A stretch of DNA of 64,000 nt from Candidatus Peregrinibacteria bacterium CG11_big_fil_rev_8_21_14_0_20_49_14. GTDB taxonomy: Bacteria; Patescibacteriota; Gracilibacteria; Peribacterales; Peribacteraceae. The position numbers and the translations under genes are program-made. The stretch spans positions 5,076 through 69,075 of the forward strand of contig PCVP01000025.1 of the NCBI GenBank assembly GCA_002787035.1. Reading direction: 5' to 3'. Of the stretch, positions 24,297 through 33,716 are shown piece after piece. The notes under the pieces were generated by a model, which had not been told where the DNA came from, ran no database searches, and was given only the letters and a program-made list of their open reading frames with translations. How positions within the stretch are numbered: position 1 is the stretch's first letter; each line of letters opens with the position of its first letter.

Positions 24297-25607
24297 CTAT
24301 GGTCTGAACGTACAAGAATCGCCCGTACAACTCTTTCGGCGTTTGGCGATTTCTGCGTATATTCTTCTCCCGATAGGAGGAATGCCGGGAATATAGAGAA
24401 AGGGGACTGCTATCCAGAGAGCCGGAAGATGCCACGCAATAATGCGGAATGCATCGAATCCCTTTTCTACTCTGCCACCGGGAAGATATATATGCATGGC
24501 TTTATCCAGCTCTTCGAATGTCAGCTCCGGTGCAACAGCTTTACGGGCTTCCACATTGTGGAAATCCACCAACGACAGTCTGTGAAGAAAATCCAACATC
24601 TTCAGCACGAAGACACTTCGTTGGCAAAATCCGCACTTACCGTCGAATAGCACGGAAAACTTGCCACTCGACGTTATATTGAGTGACGTTCGAATCGCAT
24701 TCATATCTTCTTCCAGCAGCAGCCCGCAGTATGCCGCCAACATGGCAGTGGAAAATGCGCCGACATCGAGCAGGATAAAAATACCGATATGGAACATAAC
24801 CCCCGAAAGAATGAGTGTTCGCTTCAGTGTTCCCGGTTGCACCCATTGCGGGAGTCGAGACGTGAGAGAGCGGGGAATCAGCAGCAATGCCCATGCGAGC
24901 AGGAACATGAGTGTGGCATACGAGATTGTCGCACTGAATACGGGATGACTGAGAGCATCTGCCATATCTTTTCCCCATCGGAAAAAGTGCGGATGGTGAA
25001 ATACGGCAGCCACCGCAGTGCCGTTTGTCCACATTGTGCCTGTCATTTTCTCCCACCCCGAGAATATATAAATCACTATAACCTGCCAGAGGAGAAGTCT
25101 GTACGGCCATATGGGCATTGTAAGCGGAGGAAGCAGTTTGTGCTCCTTCCACCAGGAGTTCCATTGCTTGGGTATTCTTTCCACGGAAAACGCTCTTATT
25201 TCCGGCGTGATACAGAGCAGAAATCCGAGGAGTCCCAGTACTTTGTCTCCGCCACCCAACGGAAACAGATTGCGCTCGTGGAAAGAAAGTAAGAGTACGG
25301 TGGTCAGTATGGTGCTTATGCGAGGCCACTTTCCTACGCATGCAGACAGTGCGGAAGTCAGCAGAAGAAAGTAGAGAATCCAAACTCCCGTACTTTCCAT
25401 ACCGTCCAATAGTGAAAATCTGTACGCACTTCGAAATGTTATTTCGCCGAGAGGAGTAGGTAGGAACCCGCTCTCGCTGTAGAAAAACGGTACGAAACGT
25501 ATGACACTGAGCATCCAGAAGAAGACCAGTCCTCCCCATAAGACTCGTAGCAGACCGAATCCGTTTGCTTGTATTTCACGAAAGAAGAAATTGCGAAAAG
25601 CGTTCAT
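24297..25607 (-). CDS. HTTM-domain membrane protein fused to DCC (DUF393) thioredoxin-like domain
   Basis: About 436 aa from the ATG at 25607, which overlaps the previous stop by 4 bp. Residues 1-300 are polytopic with HTTM-family features (LLRVLWGGLVFFWML, FHERNLFPLGGGD, IYIFSGWEKMTGTMW), the region related to vitamin K-dependent gamma-carboxylases. Residues about 318-430 form a DCC/DUF393 domain with the redox pair in VLFDGKCGFCQRSV. Such HTTM-DCC fusions are known in bacteria, substrate unknown; a membrane-linked oxidation or carboxylation reaction is a guess. It is co-transcribed with its usual type of partner upstream. Confidence 0.85.
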   Translation of the reverse strand: MNAFRNFFFREIQANGFGLLRVLWGGLVFFWMLSVIRFVPFFYSESGFLPTPLGEITFRSAYRFSLLDGMESTGVWILYFLLLTSALSACVGKWPRISTILTTVLLLSFHERNLFPLGGGDKVLGLLGFLLCITPEIRAFSVERIPKQWNSWWKEHKLLPPLTMPIWPYRLLLWQVIVIYIFSGWEKMTGTMWTNGTAVAAVFHHPHFFRWGKDMADALSHPVFSATISYATLMFLLAWALLLIPRSLTSRLPQWVQPGTLKRTLILSGVMFHIGIFILLDVGAFSTAMLAAYCGLLLEEDMNAIRTSLNITSSGKFSVLFDGKCGFCQRSVFVLKMLDFLHRLSLVDFHNVEARKAVAPELTFEELDKAMHIYLPGGRVEKGFDAFRIIAWHLPALWIAVPFLYIPGIPPIGRRIYAEIAKRRKSCTGDSCTFRP

Positions 25608-26200
25608 AATGAGGTGTGGGGACACTGAGCAGTGGCATCTATTCGAGAAACCCACTCCGGTTTCCAGTTCTTCCACCACGAAACACTGTGCGGATACGTG
25701 TGCATGGGAAGAACAAAATGATCAATACGAAGACGTACGGGCGTGTCCGGGGCTAGGTTGTACCGTGCACACACTTGCTTTGCGTAGTGTGCTCGTATGG
25801 GAAGATTTCGTTCTCTGTATTTGGATTCTTCCAATCGTCGAATGGTCTTGAGTTGTACGGCTGCGTTCCAGAAAGAGACGGTACGAGGCTGCACTTCATG
25901 CACTCTGTGCCACTTCCCGTCTTGCTCAGCCTCCACTGCAAAGGACGTTACTCTGCGAAGCGGGTCAGGTGCGAAGAGAGTCCACTTTTGCCACTGGCTT
26001 GTAAGCAGAGTGTAGGGCTTTGTCAGTTCGTAGAAGTCCTTGGTAAAGAGTTCAATGAAATCTGCGACGAGGCTTCCGCTTTTCAGTGCTCGCAATTTTT
26101 TCGTTTGATCGGAAAAATCCGGCATTGCATACGTGGCAACCGCCACCATATGCCAGATGCAAAACAGAGAGACTGCCCATTCTTTCTTCGTAAGACTCAT
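25604..26200 (-). CDS. HTTM-partner membrane-anchored protein
   Basis: A 198-aa protein with an N-terminal transmembrane helix (AVSLFCIWHMVAVATYAMP) and an outside domain with SQWQKWTLFAPDPLRR, a motif typical of proteins encoded next to HTTM genes (DUF5819-like style). The rest reads as a beta-rich domain (SFAVEAEQDGKWHRVHE, VRLRIDHFVLP). Its stop overlaps the HTTM-DCC start by 4 bp, so the two proteins are probably made together and may act as one complex. Confidence 0.75.
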   Translation of the reverse strand: MSLTKKEWAVSLFCIWHMVAVATYAMPDFSDQTKKLRALKSGSLVADFIELFTKDFYELTKPYTLLTSQWQKWTLFAPDPLRRVTSFAVEAEQDGKWHRVHEVQPRTVSFWNAAVQLKTIRRLEESKYRERNLPIRAHYAKQVCARYNLAPDTPVRLRIDHFVLPMHTYPHSVSWWKNWKPEWVSRIDATAQCPHTSL

Positions 26201-26261
26201 GAACAGATTGTATACATAGCTGCCGGGAAAAGAAGTTGCACATTGTCCCGAGAGACAGGCA

Positions 26262-27485
26262 TTACTTCTGCTTCGGAAGCAGCAGTACTATCTCTCTTCC
26301 CACGAAGTGGTCCGGTCTGCGGTAGAACAGCGTCGGCTTTTCTCCGTCTTCGGGCTCCACGGGGAGCACGATGTCGTACGGAAGCTCTTCTATGACTTTC
26401 CAAATCTTTTCCAAGAAAACCGCTTTGGTTTTGGTTCGCCAAACCGGCCATGTGCATACCAACGGTACTCCCGGAAGCGTTTCTGCCGCATTGCGAAGGA
26501 AGCCTTCTTGCAGTGCTTCGTTCTCCGCTTTTTCTTTCATGGCATCTTTGAGCGTGGGTTTCACTTTCATGGGTGTGCCAAGGCTTGTTTCCGTGACCAC
26601 AACGTCCGGAAGTTCTTTAAGCACAAACGGCTTAAGAGCATCGTGTTTCCATACAACGGAAGGTACTTCTTTTTTCAGTATCTTTTCTTCTTTTCGTATC
26701 CAGTCCAAATTTGTCGTGGTGCCTCCGATTGCCTTTTGAGCTTTATCGGATGCCAGTACCGGCCAGCCACGAAGCAGCGCCTCCATGGGTATCACTCCCG
26801 TGCCGCAAAACGGGTCGAACACCATAATCACAGGAGTTTTCTTTATGGCACTCTTACAGCCGTTTTCCGTGGCAAGCCATAGTCCGAAGTTCAGAAGTAT
26901 TTGTGCAAGTTTCGGAGGAAGGAGCCCTACGGTTGTGTCTCGCACGGGTTTTTCCATATCACGCTTTGTGTAGGAATCGATGTCTTGTGCGGCAATGGTT
27001 TTGCCTACCCAGAAGAGATCTTCCCCCATTATGACTGTCAGTTCACATCCTTGGCTGCCATCCAGCAGACCTGCATCGTGGAGCAGTACGGTTGCCGCAG
27101 GTTTACGGTCCGACCCTACGTATCTGCTGGCTCTGCCATCTTTTTTAAGCGCATCCTTACACTTGCGGTAGAGCTGACGTACCACCTTCGGAGAGACTCC
27201 AACAGTGCGTAGTCCGAATGTAACTTTGCCGCGTTTCTTCGTTATTTCATTCAGCAGAACCTTGGGCAGGTCTGCCAGAGAGAGTTCGCTGCCTCCTATT
27301 TGTTCTGCCAGTACCACCGTTCCACCCAGTGCATTGAGTACGGATGGTTTCAACGGTTCTGTTGCGCTGAAAAGCGCTATCTTTTTATCCAGTACTTTCT
27401 CCAAAGAAAATCCGGGTACCACCGCAGCAAGTTCTGCGGTACTGATGTGCGGTTGGTGTCCCAGGAAAGCGGCGTAATGTTGCAT
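26262..27485 (-). CDS. Trm11/Trm-G10-like RNA methyltransferase
   Basis: A 407-aa protein. The N-terminal ~170 residues match the THUMP-type arrangement of Trm11/UPF0020 proteins; the C-terminal half is a SAM methyltransferase with motif I VFDPFCGTGVIPMEALLRG and motif II PVLASDKAQKAI. Motif IV, normally (D/N)PPY, is replaced by VVTETSLGTP, related to the TEPYLG form I associate with some CPR relatives. It probably modifies guanosine N2 in tRNA or rRNA, but the changed motif IV leaves the target base uncertain. Confidence 0.8.
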   Translation of the reverse strand: MQHYAAFLGHQPHISTAELAAVVPGFSLEKVLDKKIALFSATEPLKPSVLNALGGTVVLAEQIGGSELSLADLPKVLLNEITKKRGKVTFGLRTVGVSPKVVRQLYRKCKDALKKDGRASRYVGSDRKPAATVLLHDAGLLDGSQGCELTVIMGEDLFWVGKTIAAQDIDSYTKRDMEKPVRDTTVGLLPPKLAQILLNFGLWLATENGCKSAIKKTPVIMVFDPFCGTGVIPMEALLRGWPVLASDKAQKAIGGTTTNLDWIRKEEKILKKEVPSVVWKHDALKPFVLKELPDVVVTETSLGTPMKVKPTLKDAMKEKAENEALQEGFLRNAAETLPGVPLVCTWPVWRTKTKAVFLEKIWKVIEELPYDIVLPVEPEDGEKPTLFYRRPDHFVGREIVLLLPKQK

Positions 27486-27561
27486 GTAGGCACCAGTCTT
27501 CAGCAGAAGTTCTCCAAACTCAAGAAATGAGAGTGGACAGTTGCTCGGTGCATCGTAGAGC

Positions 27562-28986
27562 TCAATCTTTTGCGGCTGTCGGCGGGGACAGTACGGAATG
27601 TACTATAAGGAACAATGCGGTCACTCCAATGGGTGCTATTTGCACAAGGCCGCGTGCGTATCCCGTTTGATTCAATGCTTCGGTGGAAAGTCCCGTAAAG
27701 AAGAAGAGAGGCAATTGGCCTATATAGAGCAGAAGGAAGAATGCGGTGAATATGACAGTGGCGCTTCGCAGAGACTCCTTTTGAAAGAACACAATGCATC
27801 CGAGTAGCAGGGGAATGAGCAATGCCCAGTTCCCCTCGAAGAATGTGTTAATAATTATGGCGTATGCCACACCCTCTTGCCACGCGATCTCCAATCCCGA
27901 TACGGATTTTGCGTTACCAAAGGGCAAATTGTGTGCCAGCTTAAACAAAATCCACGGTGCTCCCACAAGCAGCAATGCCATCGCAAAGTTGGAAACTGTT
28001 CTTCGTACCTGCTTTTCACCGAAGACATCATGTGCGTGTAAATGCCTCAAAATGAACACGAGGAGAAGGAGTATGACCGGCAGGTACAGCAGCAGTGCCT
28101 CGTTTTTGGTAAAAACGAGAAGCCCCGTAGCCAACGCGCCAAGTCGCAAAAAACTGGCGCTGTGTTCGTCGCTTTGAGCCGACACAGCTCCGTACAACAT
28201 GGAGACAGCTGCAAAAATATGAGCCGCCATAAACACATCTGCATACGGGGTCACTCCGTGCATGAAAAAGAGTGGCAGACTGCTGAGTCCGTACACTCCT
28301 GCCAATGCCCAAGCGGCGGGCATACGCCTACGCAGAGTGCAGTACACCAAAATAAGTACGCATAGAAACCAAACGAAATGAATGGAGTTCGCCAGTCCTT
28401 CATGCCATTGCCTTGCCATGTCGGTCAGCATTGTTTTGGTCATGGAGACAGTGGGAGGGTACGAACTTACGCCTCCTACGGCAGTAATATCGTTGCCGAT
28501 GGCAAACTCGAGCGTGAGTGCGTTGGTAATGCCAAACAGTTTTCCTCTCATGTTCCAGTTGTTAAACACGTCATCTTGGTACGGCGGTGTGCTTACCAAA
28601 ATCACTGCGCCAACTATCAACTTGAGCAGAGTCCAACACATCAGGGTGGCAAGGAGTATGGTAACGGGCTTGGACAGCCGCACATTCTTCGGGAGAGAGG
28701 GGACAGGTTTTACGTGCCATGAAACGTGGAAGCGCATCCATAGCAGGGAAACAAGAAGGAAATAGCTAACTTGTATGCCCAAAAACCCCGTGAGACTCAG
28801 CGACATAAACCCGGCAATATGTGCAAGGAACGAGAGGTACATACTCAATGTTGTTCCAAGCAAGCACCCAAGTGTCCATCGCTCCAGATTCAATAGAACA
28901 GGATGCTCCTTCTCAACTAAGCGGAGCGTGAGCCATCCCGAAACTGTGGGAAGCAGTAAGCCGACGGGGAGCAGAAGCAGCATCAT
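27562..28986 (-). CDS. GT-C type polytopic membrane protein
   Basis: A 474-aa protein with about eleven hydrophobic helices. A large outside loop after TM4 contains YQDDVFNNWNMRGKLF, an acidic motif of the type that binds metal and lipid-sugar donors in GT-C glycosyltransferases (PMT/ArnT-like). It overlaps the upstream signal-peptide gene by 4 bp (28983-28986). It probably transfers a sugar from a lipid carrier to a surface protein or glycan; the acceptor is unknown. Confidence 0.7.
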   Translation of the reverse strand: MMLLLLPVGLLLPTVSGWLTLRLVEKEHPVLLNLERWTLGCLLGTTLSMYLSFLAHIAGFMSLSLTGFLGIQVSYFLLVSLLWMRFHVSWHVKPVPSLPKNVRLSKPVTILLATLMCWTLLKLIVGAVILVSTPPYQDDVFNNWNMRGKLFGITNALTLEFAIGNDITAVGGVSSYPPTVSMTKTMLTDMARQWHEGLANSIHFVWFLCVLILVYCTLRRRMPAAWALAGVYGLSSLPLFFMHGVTPYADVFMAAHIFAAVSMLYGAVSAQSDEHSASFLRLGALATGLLVFTKNEALLLYLPVILLLLVFILRHLHAHDVFGEKQVRRTVSNFAMALLLVGAPWILFKLAHNLPFGNAKSVSGLEIAWQEGVAYAIIINTFFEGNWALLIPLLLGCIVFFQKESLRSATVIFTAFFLLLYIGQLPLFFFTGLSTEALNQTGYARGLVQIAPIGVTALFLIVHSVLSPPTAAKD

Positions 28987-30164
28987 GACTGTTCGCGGAA
29001 GATAAATGTTCCCGTTTCAAATTCATGCAGTATTCCCCCGGGTCGTGTGAGAACAACTCCTCTGCTTTCCAGCTGATTCTTTGGATTCAAAATCACATCC
29101 GGTCTCTTGTAGACAACCCACGTATCCTTGGTGCCGTCTTGTTCCGGTTCTGTTGGCACAATGGGGTACGTGTAATATCGAATCAGCCCCAAGTATGGCC
29201 ATCGCTGCGGCGCAAGGAATACATATTCTTTTCTGTCCTGTACGAGCGATGCCGCACCTGCGGCGAAATCCGTAAAGAATGATCGCTCTCTGAATGTGCG
29301 TTGCCCTATGGGTTTACTGAGGTAGGTGTCGTAATCATGTTTGGCGTTCCAAAGGAATTCCGTACCCATGCGAATGTCATATGTTATCCATAGCGCGGCC
29401 ATTACTCCCGCCAGCGTAGACATCGCTTTCTTTTTTCGCGCAGGATACTTTTTTATGCCATAGACGGTCCACGCCACTGCAATGCCCATGACAATGTAGA
29501 AGTAGCGGTTTGCAGACTGTTCCATGGGCGGAGTACTTTTAAACATCATTTCACGGCCAATGGGGGTGAATGCAATGTGCGGACCCCATAAAAAATTGAT
29601 GCTCGACGGTCGTATGGAGTCGAATGTCCAAAACGATCGCAGTGCCACCAGCAATTTCTCTACCGGATTCCACCCTTGCACGCGCAATCGATTGATAATC
29701 AGCTCACTGTCTGCAGGCAGACCGATGCCGATAAAATCGGTTCGCCTCTCCCATCGTTCGTATTTGGTCATATCCAGATAAATGCTCCCGACTCCGTTTG
29801 TGGGGGCAAGTCGCAAGGATGCTTTCGTCAGGTCATCGTTGTCCCGTCCTTTCTCATGCCAGTAGATGCCTGCTTCTATGTAGTCATCCGCTTTGTAGTC
29901 CAACGAAATCGTATCTATGGGATCTGCCGTAGAGACAGATCTTCCAAAGAGACTGCGTACGGTCGTGGATATCCGCAGACCTTCGGGAGTGGAAGTAAGA
30001 GAAGGGTCTCCCGCAACTTCCCATCCGCTTTCAAATGTTTCTCCCGCAAAACTCCACTCGGCACTGCGCATTGCATTCGCATGTGAGGGCGCAAGAGCAC
30101 CGAGAAACAGAGTACCTATGAGAAGAGAGCGAATATTCACGGAAGCATGGTACATCCTTTTCAT
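28983..30164 (-). CDS. Exported membrane protein, hypothetical
   Basis: A 393-aa protein with a signal peptide (SLLIGTLFLGALAPSHANA) and a beta-rich extracellular domain in residues 35-200 (TFESGWEVAGDPSLTSTPEGL, IDTISLDYKADDYIEAGIYW), which looks like a carbohydrate-binding or jelly-roll module. Two transmembrane helices follow (about 222-240 and 248-265) and a C-terminal outside domain. It is encoded between alaS (3-bp gap) and the GT-C protein (4-bp overlap), and likely works with the latter in glycan handling. Confidence 0.7.
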   Translation of the reverse strand: MKRMYHASVNIRSLLIGTLFLGALAPSHANAMRSAEWSFAGETFESGWEVAGDPSLTSTPEGLRISTTVRSLFGRSVSTADPIDTISLDYKADDYIEAGIYWHEKGRDNDDLTKASLRLAPTNGVGSIYLDMTKYERWERRTDFIGIGLPADSELIINRLRVQGWNPVEKLLVALRSFWTFDSIRPSSINFLWGPHIAFTPIGREMMFKSTPPMEQSANRYFYIVMGIAVAWTVYGIKKYPARKKKAMSTLAGVMAALWITYDIRMGTEFLWNAKHDYDTYLSKPIGQRTFRERSFFTDFAAGAASLVQDRKEYVFLAPQRWPYLGLIRYYTYPIVPTEPEQDGTKDTWVVYKRPDVILNPKNQLESRGVVLTRPGGILHEFETGTFIFREQS

Positions 30165-30167
30165 TTC

Positions 30168-32003
30168 CTATGCTGCCTGTGCGACATCTATTTCTTCGGG
30201 ACCTCCGGCAACAACCGCTTTTATGCGTCGCACACCCGAAGAGGAGCTCTCTTCCTTCTTTATGGTAAAGCTTCCCAGCATTCCCGTGCGGGCGACATGC
30301 GGACCGCCGCAAATTTCTTTGCTGAACGTCAGCTTGTCGTTTCCAATAACGTACACTTTCACTTCACTTTCGTACCGCTCGTCAAACACTCCTATGGCTC
30401 CTTCGTCTTTGGCTCCTTCCACCGTGGTGATGTGGTACACAACGGGCAGATCTTCTTTGATTGCCTGATTCACCAGTTTCTCCACATGCTCCAACTGATC
30501 CGGAGTCATTTTGTCATCATGAGAGAAATCGAAGCGTAATCTTTCTGCGGTAATATTGGATCCTTTCTGGTACACATGGTCTCCCAATACTTTTCGCAGT
30601 GCGGCATTGAGCAAGTGCGTTGCCGTATGGAGTTTGGTGGTTTCTGCACTGTGGTCTGCCAGACCCCCCGAAAACTTCTTTTCCGCTCCCGCACGAGAGA
30701 GTTTTTGGTGCTCTGCAAACGCTTGTTGAAATCCTTCCATATCCACTTTCATGTGATTTTCTGCGGCAAGTTCTTGTGTCATTTCTATGGGAAAACCATA
30801 GGTATCGTACAGATGAAATGCCGCGAGTCCGTCTATGGTATTGCCTGCCTGCTCCACTGTTTTTTGGAATTGTTTCATGCCTTCGTGCAGTGCTTTGCCA
30901 AACTGTGTTTCTTCATGGCTCAGCGCATCACAGATTTCCTTCTTCTTTTCGGCAAGATGCCCGTAGAAGCTGCCGTACTGTTCTATGACCGTTTCGGCAA
31001 TATTCGGAGAGAATGAACCGTTATGCTCTATGCCCAGAGCCCGAGCGGAACGAATGGCACGGCGAATAAGTCGACGAAGTACGTAACCCTGATCCACATT
31101 GCTCGGTGTAATGCCGTCTCCGATTATAAACACCGCTGCTTTTATATGGTCCGTGATGATACGTGCATGGCGTAACGTATCGGGATTCAGTTTGCCTTTT
31201 ACCATTTCCTGCACGTCCTCATGCATGCGTAGCACGCGCTCGAGTATCGGTTTCATTGCATCTGTTTCGTACACATTATCCACTCCCTGCATGACGGCTG
31301 CCGTTCGCTCCAGACCCATGCCAGTATCCACATTTTGCTGCGTTAGTGGCTCGAACGTACCGTCGTCTTTTTTGTTGTACTGCATGAACACGTCGTTCCA
31401 AATTTCAAGCCAGTCATCTTCGTTTACGGCAGGATTGCCGTGCGGTTCTCCATTTCCCACCCAGTAGAACATCTCGGTATCCGGTCCGCACGGACCGGTT
31501 TGCCCGGCAGGACCCCACCAGTTTTCCTTTTTGGGCAGGAATGCGATGCGGTCTTCGGGAATACCGACTGTTTTCCAGTATCCTGCCGCTTCTTCGTCTT
31601 TCGGTGCATCGCTGTCTCCTTCAAAGCAGCTGACCGCGAGCATTTCTTTTGGAATTTCCAAAACCTTCGTCAGAAACTCGAAGCTCATTTCTATTGCTTC
31701 TTTTTTGAAATAATCACCCAAGCTCCAGTTGCCCATCATTTCAAAACAGGTGAGGTGGGACGAGTCGCCCACTTCGTCTATGTCCTGTGTGCGAATGCAC
31801 CGTTGAATATCTGTCAGTCTGTTTCCCGCGGGGTGCGTTTCCCCTATGAGATAGGGGACCAACGGATGCATACCGGCTGTAGTAAAGAGTACCGTCGGGT
31901 CGTTTTCGGGTATGAGCGGTGCTCCGGGTACCACCGCATGACCGTGGCTGCGGAAGAAATCCAGATACGCTTGCCGAATCTCATTGGTGCTTCGCGGAGG
32001 CAT
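30168..32003 (-). CDS. alaS: Alanyl-tRNA synthetase, short form without C-Ala
   Basis: A 611-aa class II synthetase that charges tRNA-Ala. The aminoacylation core has IRQAYLDFFRSHGH, PLIPENDPTVLFTTAGM, NWWGPAGQTGPCGPDTE and NVDQGYVLRRLIRRAIR. The editing domain keeps its zinc ligands: HTATHLL and CGGPHV. The protein ends about 50 residues after the last motif, so the C-Ala dimerisation/tRNA-binding domain of normal AlaRS (about 870 aa) is absent, which is typical of many CPR. I chose the ATG at 32003 because the conserved MPPRSTNEIRQ start follows; a -10-like TATACT lies 12 nt before it. Confidence 0.95.
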   Translation of the reverse strand: MPPRSTNEIRQAYLDFFRSHGHAVVPGAPLIPENDPTVLFTTAGMHPLVPYLIGETHPAGNRLTDIQRCIRTQDIDEVGDSSHLTCFEMMGNWSLGDYFKKEAIEMSFEFLTKVLEIPKEMLAVSCFEGDSDAPKDEEAAGYWKTVGIPEDRIAFLPKKENWWGPAGQTGPCGPDTEMFYWVGNGEPHGNPAVNEDDWLEIWNDVFMQYNKKDDGTFEPLTQQNVDTGMGLERTAAVMQGVDNVYETDAMKPILERVLRMHEDVQEMVKGKLNPDTLRHARIITDHIKAAVFIIGDGITPSNVDQGYVLRRLIRRAIRSARALGIEHNGSFSPNIAETVIEQYGSFYGHLAEKKKEICDALSHEETQFGKALHEGMKQFQKTVEQAGNTIDGLAAFHLYDTYGFPIEMTQELAAENHMKVDMEGFQQAFAEHQKLSRAGAEKKFSGGLADHSAETTKLHTATHLLNAALRKVLGDHVYQKGSNITAERLRFDFSHDDKMTPDQLEHVEKLVNQAIKEDLPVVYHITTVEGAKDEGAIGVFDERYESEVKVYVIGNDKLTFSKEICGGPHVARTGMLGSFTIKKEESSSSGVRRIKAVVAGGPEEIDVAQAA

Positions 32004-32189
32004 AAGAGTGGGCAGAGTATAGCAGGTGCGTAACGGCACACTACTCCCTCTTCCCTTTTTCTTGGCTTAGGACAATGCCGTACCGGAGTAGTCCGTACAT
32101 CGCATGAGTTTCCCTCTTGCTCTTTTGTACGTGTGAGAGCCATTATAGGTCACTTACTTATCAGATGTTTTTCTTGTATAAAAGTCAAG

Positions 32190-32195
32190 TATACG
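32190..32195 (+). promoter_or_regulatory. -10 box upstream of the RsbW-like gene
   Basis: TATACG, 15 nt before the ATG at 32211, with a second TATAAA a little upstream. Pyrimidine-rich sequence (CTACTTTTGCTTCTC) fills the gap and there is no Shine-Dalgarno. Confidence 0.35.
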
Positions 32196-32210
32196 CTACT
32201 TTTGCTTCTC

Positions 32211-33215
32211 ATGCCCGGTGAGGTATATACAGAGTCGGCAGTGGAAGAACGACCGTTTGTAATAGGTCCGTTGTCGCCGGAGGAAGAAGAATTTATTCCT
32301 GAGTACATCAGGAAAAACCTGCAGAGAGTACGCGATGAGGGCATAGATGGAAATGATGCAAACATAAAAGTTCCTGGGATTACCGCAGCAATCGGTGCGC
32401 TTATTACAGAGATAGATGGCTATTTAAAGAGATGTCTTCTGAGCGGTATTTTGACTCAACGACAGTGCAGTGATGCCATGGAACGTATTGCTGCCGCGGG
32501 GAGGGGAAAGGGTCTGGAGCACGAGCCGGAGGTCGTGACGAATGTGTATGAGAGAGTGCTGAATAAAATTACAATGGAGGTTAAAATTGCGTTGGAGGAA
32601 GCATTGGTGAATCATCTGGAGCATGGCAATAAAGACCCTTTTAAAACCATTGAAGGAAAATACTGGGTAGATTCCGACGGTCATTTTCATTCGTGGTCGT
32701 TTGACCACGGTGATGGTTTTGAGCCCGCAGCGATTGCCGACCCTACAGATTCCGATCATCTTGAAATTCCCAATGGCAGAGGTCTTCTGCTTGAAAAAAT
32801 GTTTATGGACACGGTGGAATACGGTTCTCAAGGAACGTCCGGGCAGATTGGCACGAGTGTGCACATGACGAAACTTACCGGTACGTTGACGCAACGAATG
32901 GTAGAAGCGGATGAGGATGATGATCCTGAAGATGGAGAAAAGAATGGTTTTCCAGAGCTCGCCCTAGACAGATACGTTCGTCATGCCATGCATGGTATTC
33001 TTGATGACAGGCAAAAAAATCAGGACGCAGATGCCAAAAAAGAGGCAGAACGAGTAAAGAATAAGCAATTAAGAGAAGCATGGTTCGGAGCGAAACAAAA
33101 ATTGATTACATGGTTGGAGGGAAAGTGGACCGTGCGTGAGCATTTGTCTGCGACAGTTGCCAACATAGGCAAAAGAGTACGGCGAAAGACGAAAGACCCG
33201 AAGCACGGAGAGTAA
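32211..33215 (+). CDS. RsbW-like GHKL ATPase-domain protein
   Basis: A 334-aa soluble protein from the ATG at 32211. Residues about 100-235 form a histidine-kinase-like ATPase domain of the anti-sigma (RsbW/SpoIIAB) type: N-box ALEEALVNHLEHGN, G1 box FDHGDGFEP, and the GRGLLLEKMFMDTVEYG segment with the lid and the SVHMTK last strand. The N-terminal 90 and C-terminal 100 residues are helical and charged, larger than in a stand-alone RsbW. Family members bind a partner sigma factor or phosphorylate an antagonist; the partner is not in this window, although an ECF sigma lies 25 kb away. Confidence 0.8.
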   Translation: MPGEVYTESAVEERPFVIGPLSPEEEEFIPEYIRKNLQRVRDEGIDGNDANIKVPGITAAIGALITEIDGYLKRCLLSGILTQRQCSDAMERIAAAGRGKGLEHEPEVVTNVYERVLNKITMEVKIALEEALVNHLEHGNKDPFKTIEGKYWVDSDGHFHSWSFDHGDGFEPAAIADPTDSDHLEIPNGRGLLLEKMFMDTVEYGSQGTSGQIGTSVHMTKLTGTLTQRMVEADEDDDPEDGEKNGFPELALDRYVRHAMHGILDDRQKNQDADAKKEAERVKNKQLREAWFGAKQKLITWLEGKWTVREHLSATVANIGKRVRRKTKDPKHGE

Positions 33216-33217
33216 TA

Positions 33218-33493
33218 CTATTTGGAGTCTTCGCTCTTCAACTCTTCGTATTTGTCGTAGAAGGAGTTGCCCACGGTTCCAATGAAGAACAATACTCCTT
33301 TTGTCAGTTTTTTTACGTTGTGCACATACTTGTTCTCATGTTTCTTGCCCGTAGGGGCAGGCATGTCTCCGACAGAGCGCATTTTTTCAAATCCCCATTC
33401 ACATATGTCATCCACACCGTTTTGAAGGTGCGCGAGACAGTGCCCTATGCAGTTCGCCCAAAAGTTGCCTTTGTCTCTCTTCATGCCGTCCAT
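33218..33493 (-). CDS. Small hypothetical protein
   Basis: About 91 aa from the ATG at 33493 (MDGMKRDKGNFWANCIGHCL). It has two or three Cys, a charged C-terminus (KYEELKSEDSK) and one moderately hydrophobic segment (TKGVLFFIGTVGNSF). It converges with the RsbW-like gene with 2 bp between stops. Longer upstream readings in the same frame look non-coding. No family recognised. Confidence 0.5.
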   Translation of the reverse strand: MDGMKRDKGNFWANCIGHCLAHLQNGVDDICEWGFEKMRSVGDMPAPTGKKHENKYVHNVKKLTKGVLFFIGTVGNSFYDKYEELKSEDSK

Positions 33494-33716
33494 ACTAACA
33501 AATATGGTGCATTTCTGCCAGAATGTCAGAAAAGCAGGGGAGCGGGAGTACAATACGCACAATCGTTCACAGCACTGCTCTTCGTTGTACACCATGTATG
33601 CTGCCGTTGCCCCCGCTTCGCCCCCTGCTTGTTGAATGTAGTATTTTGGGCAGAGCTACGGTGGGCAAGAGGAGTGAGTGTATGGTATTCTTTGGCTCTC
33701 GGTCGTTTACATCACT

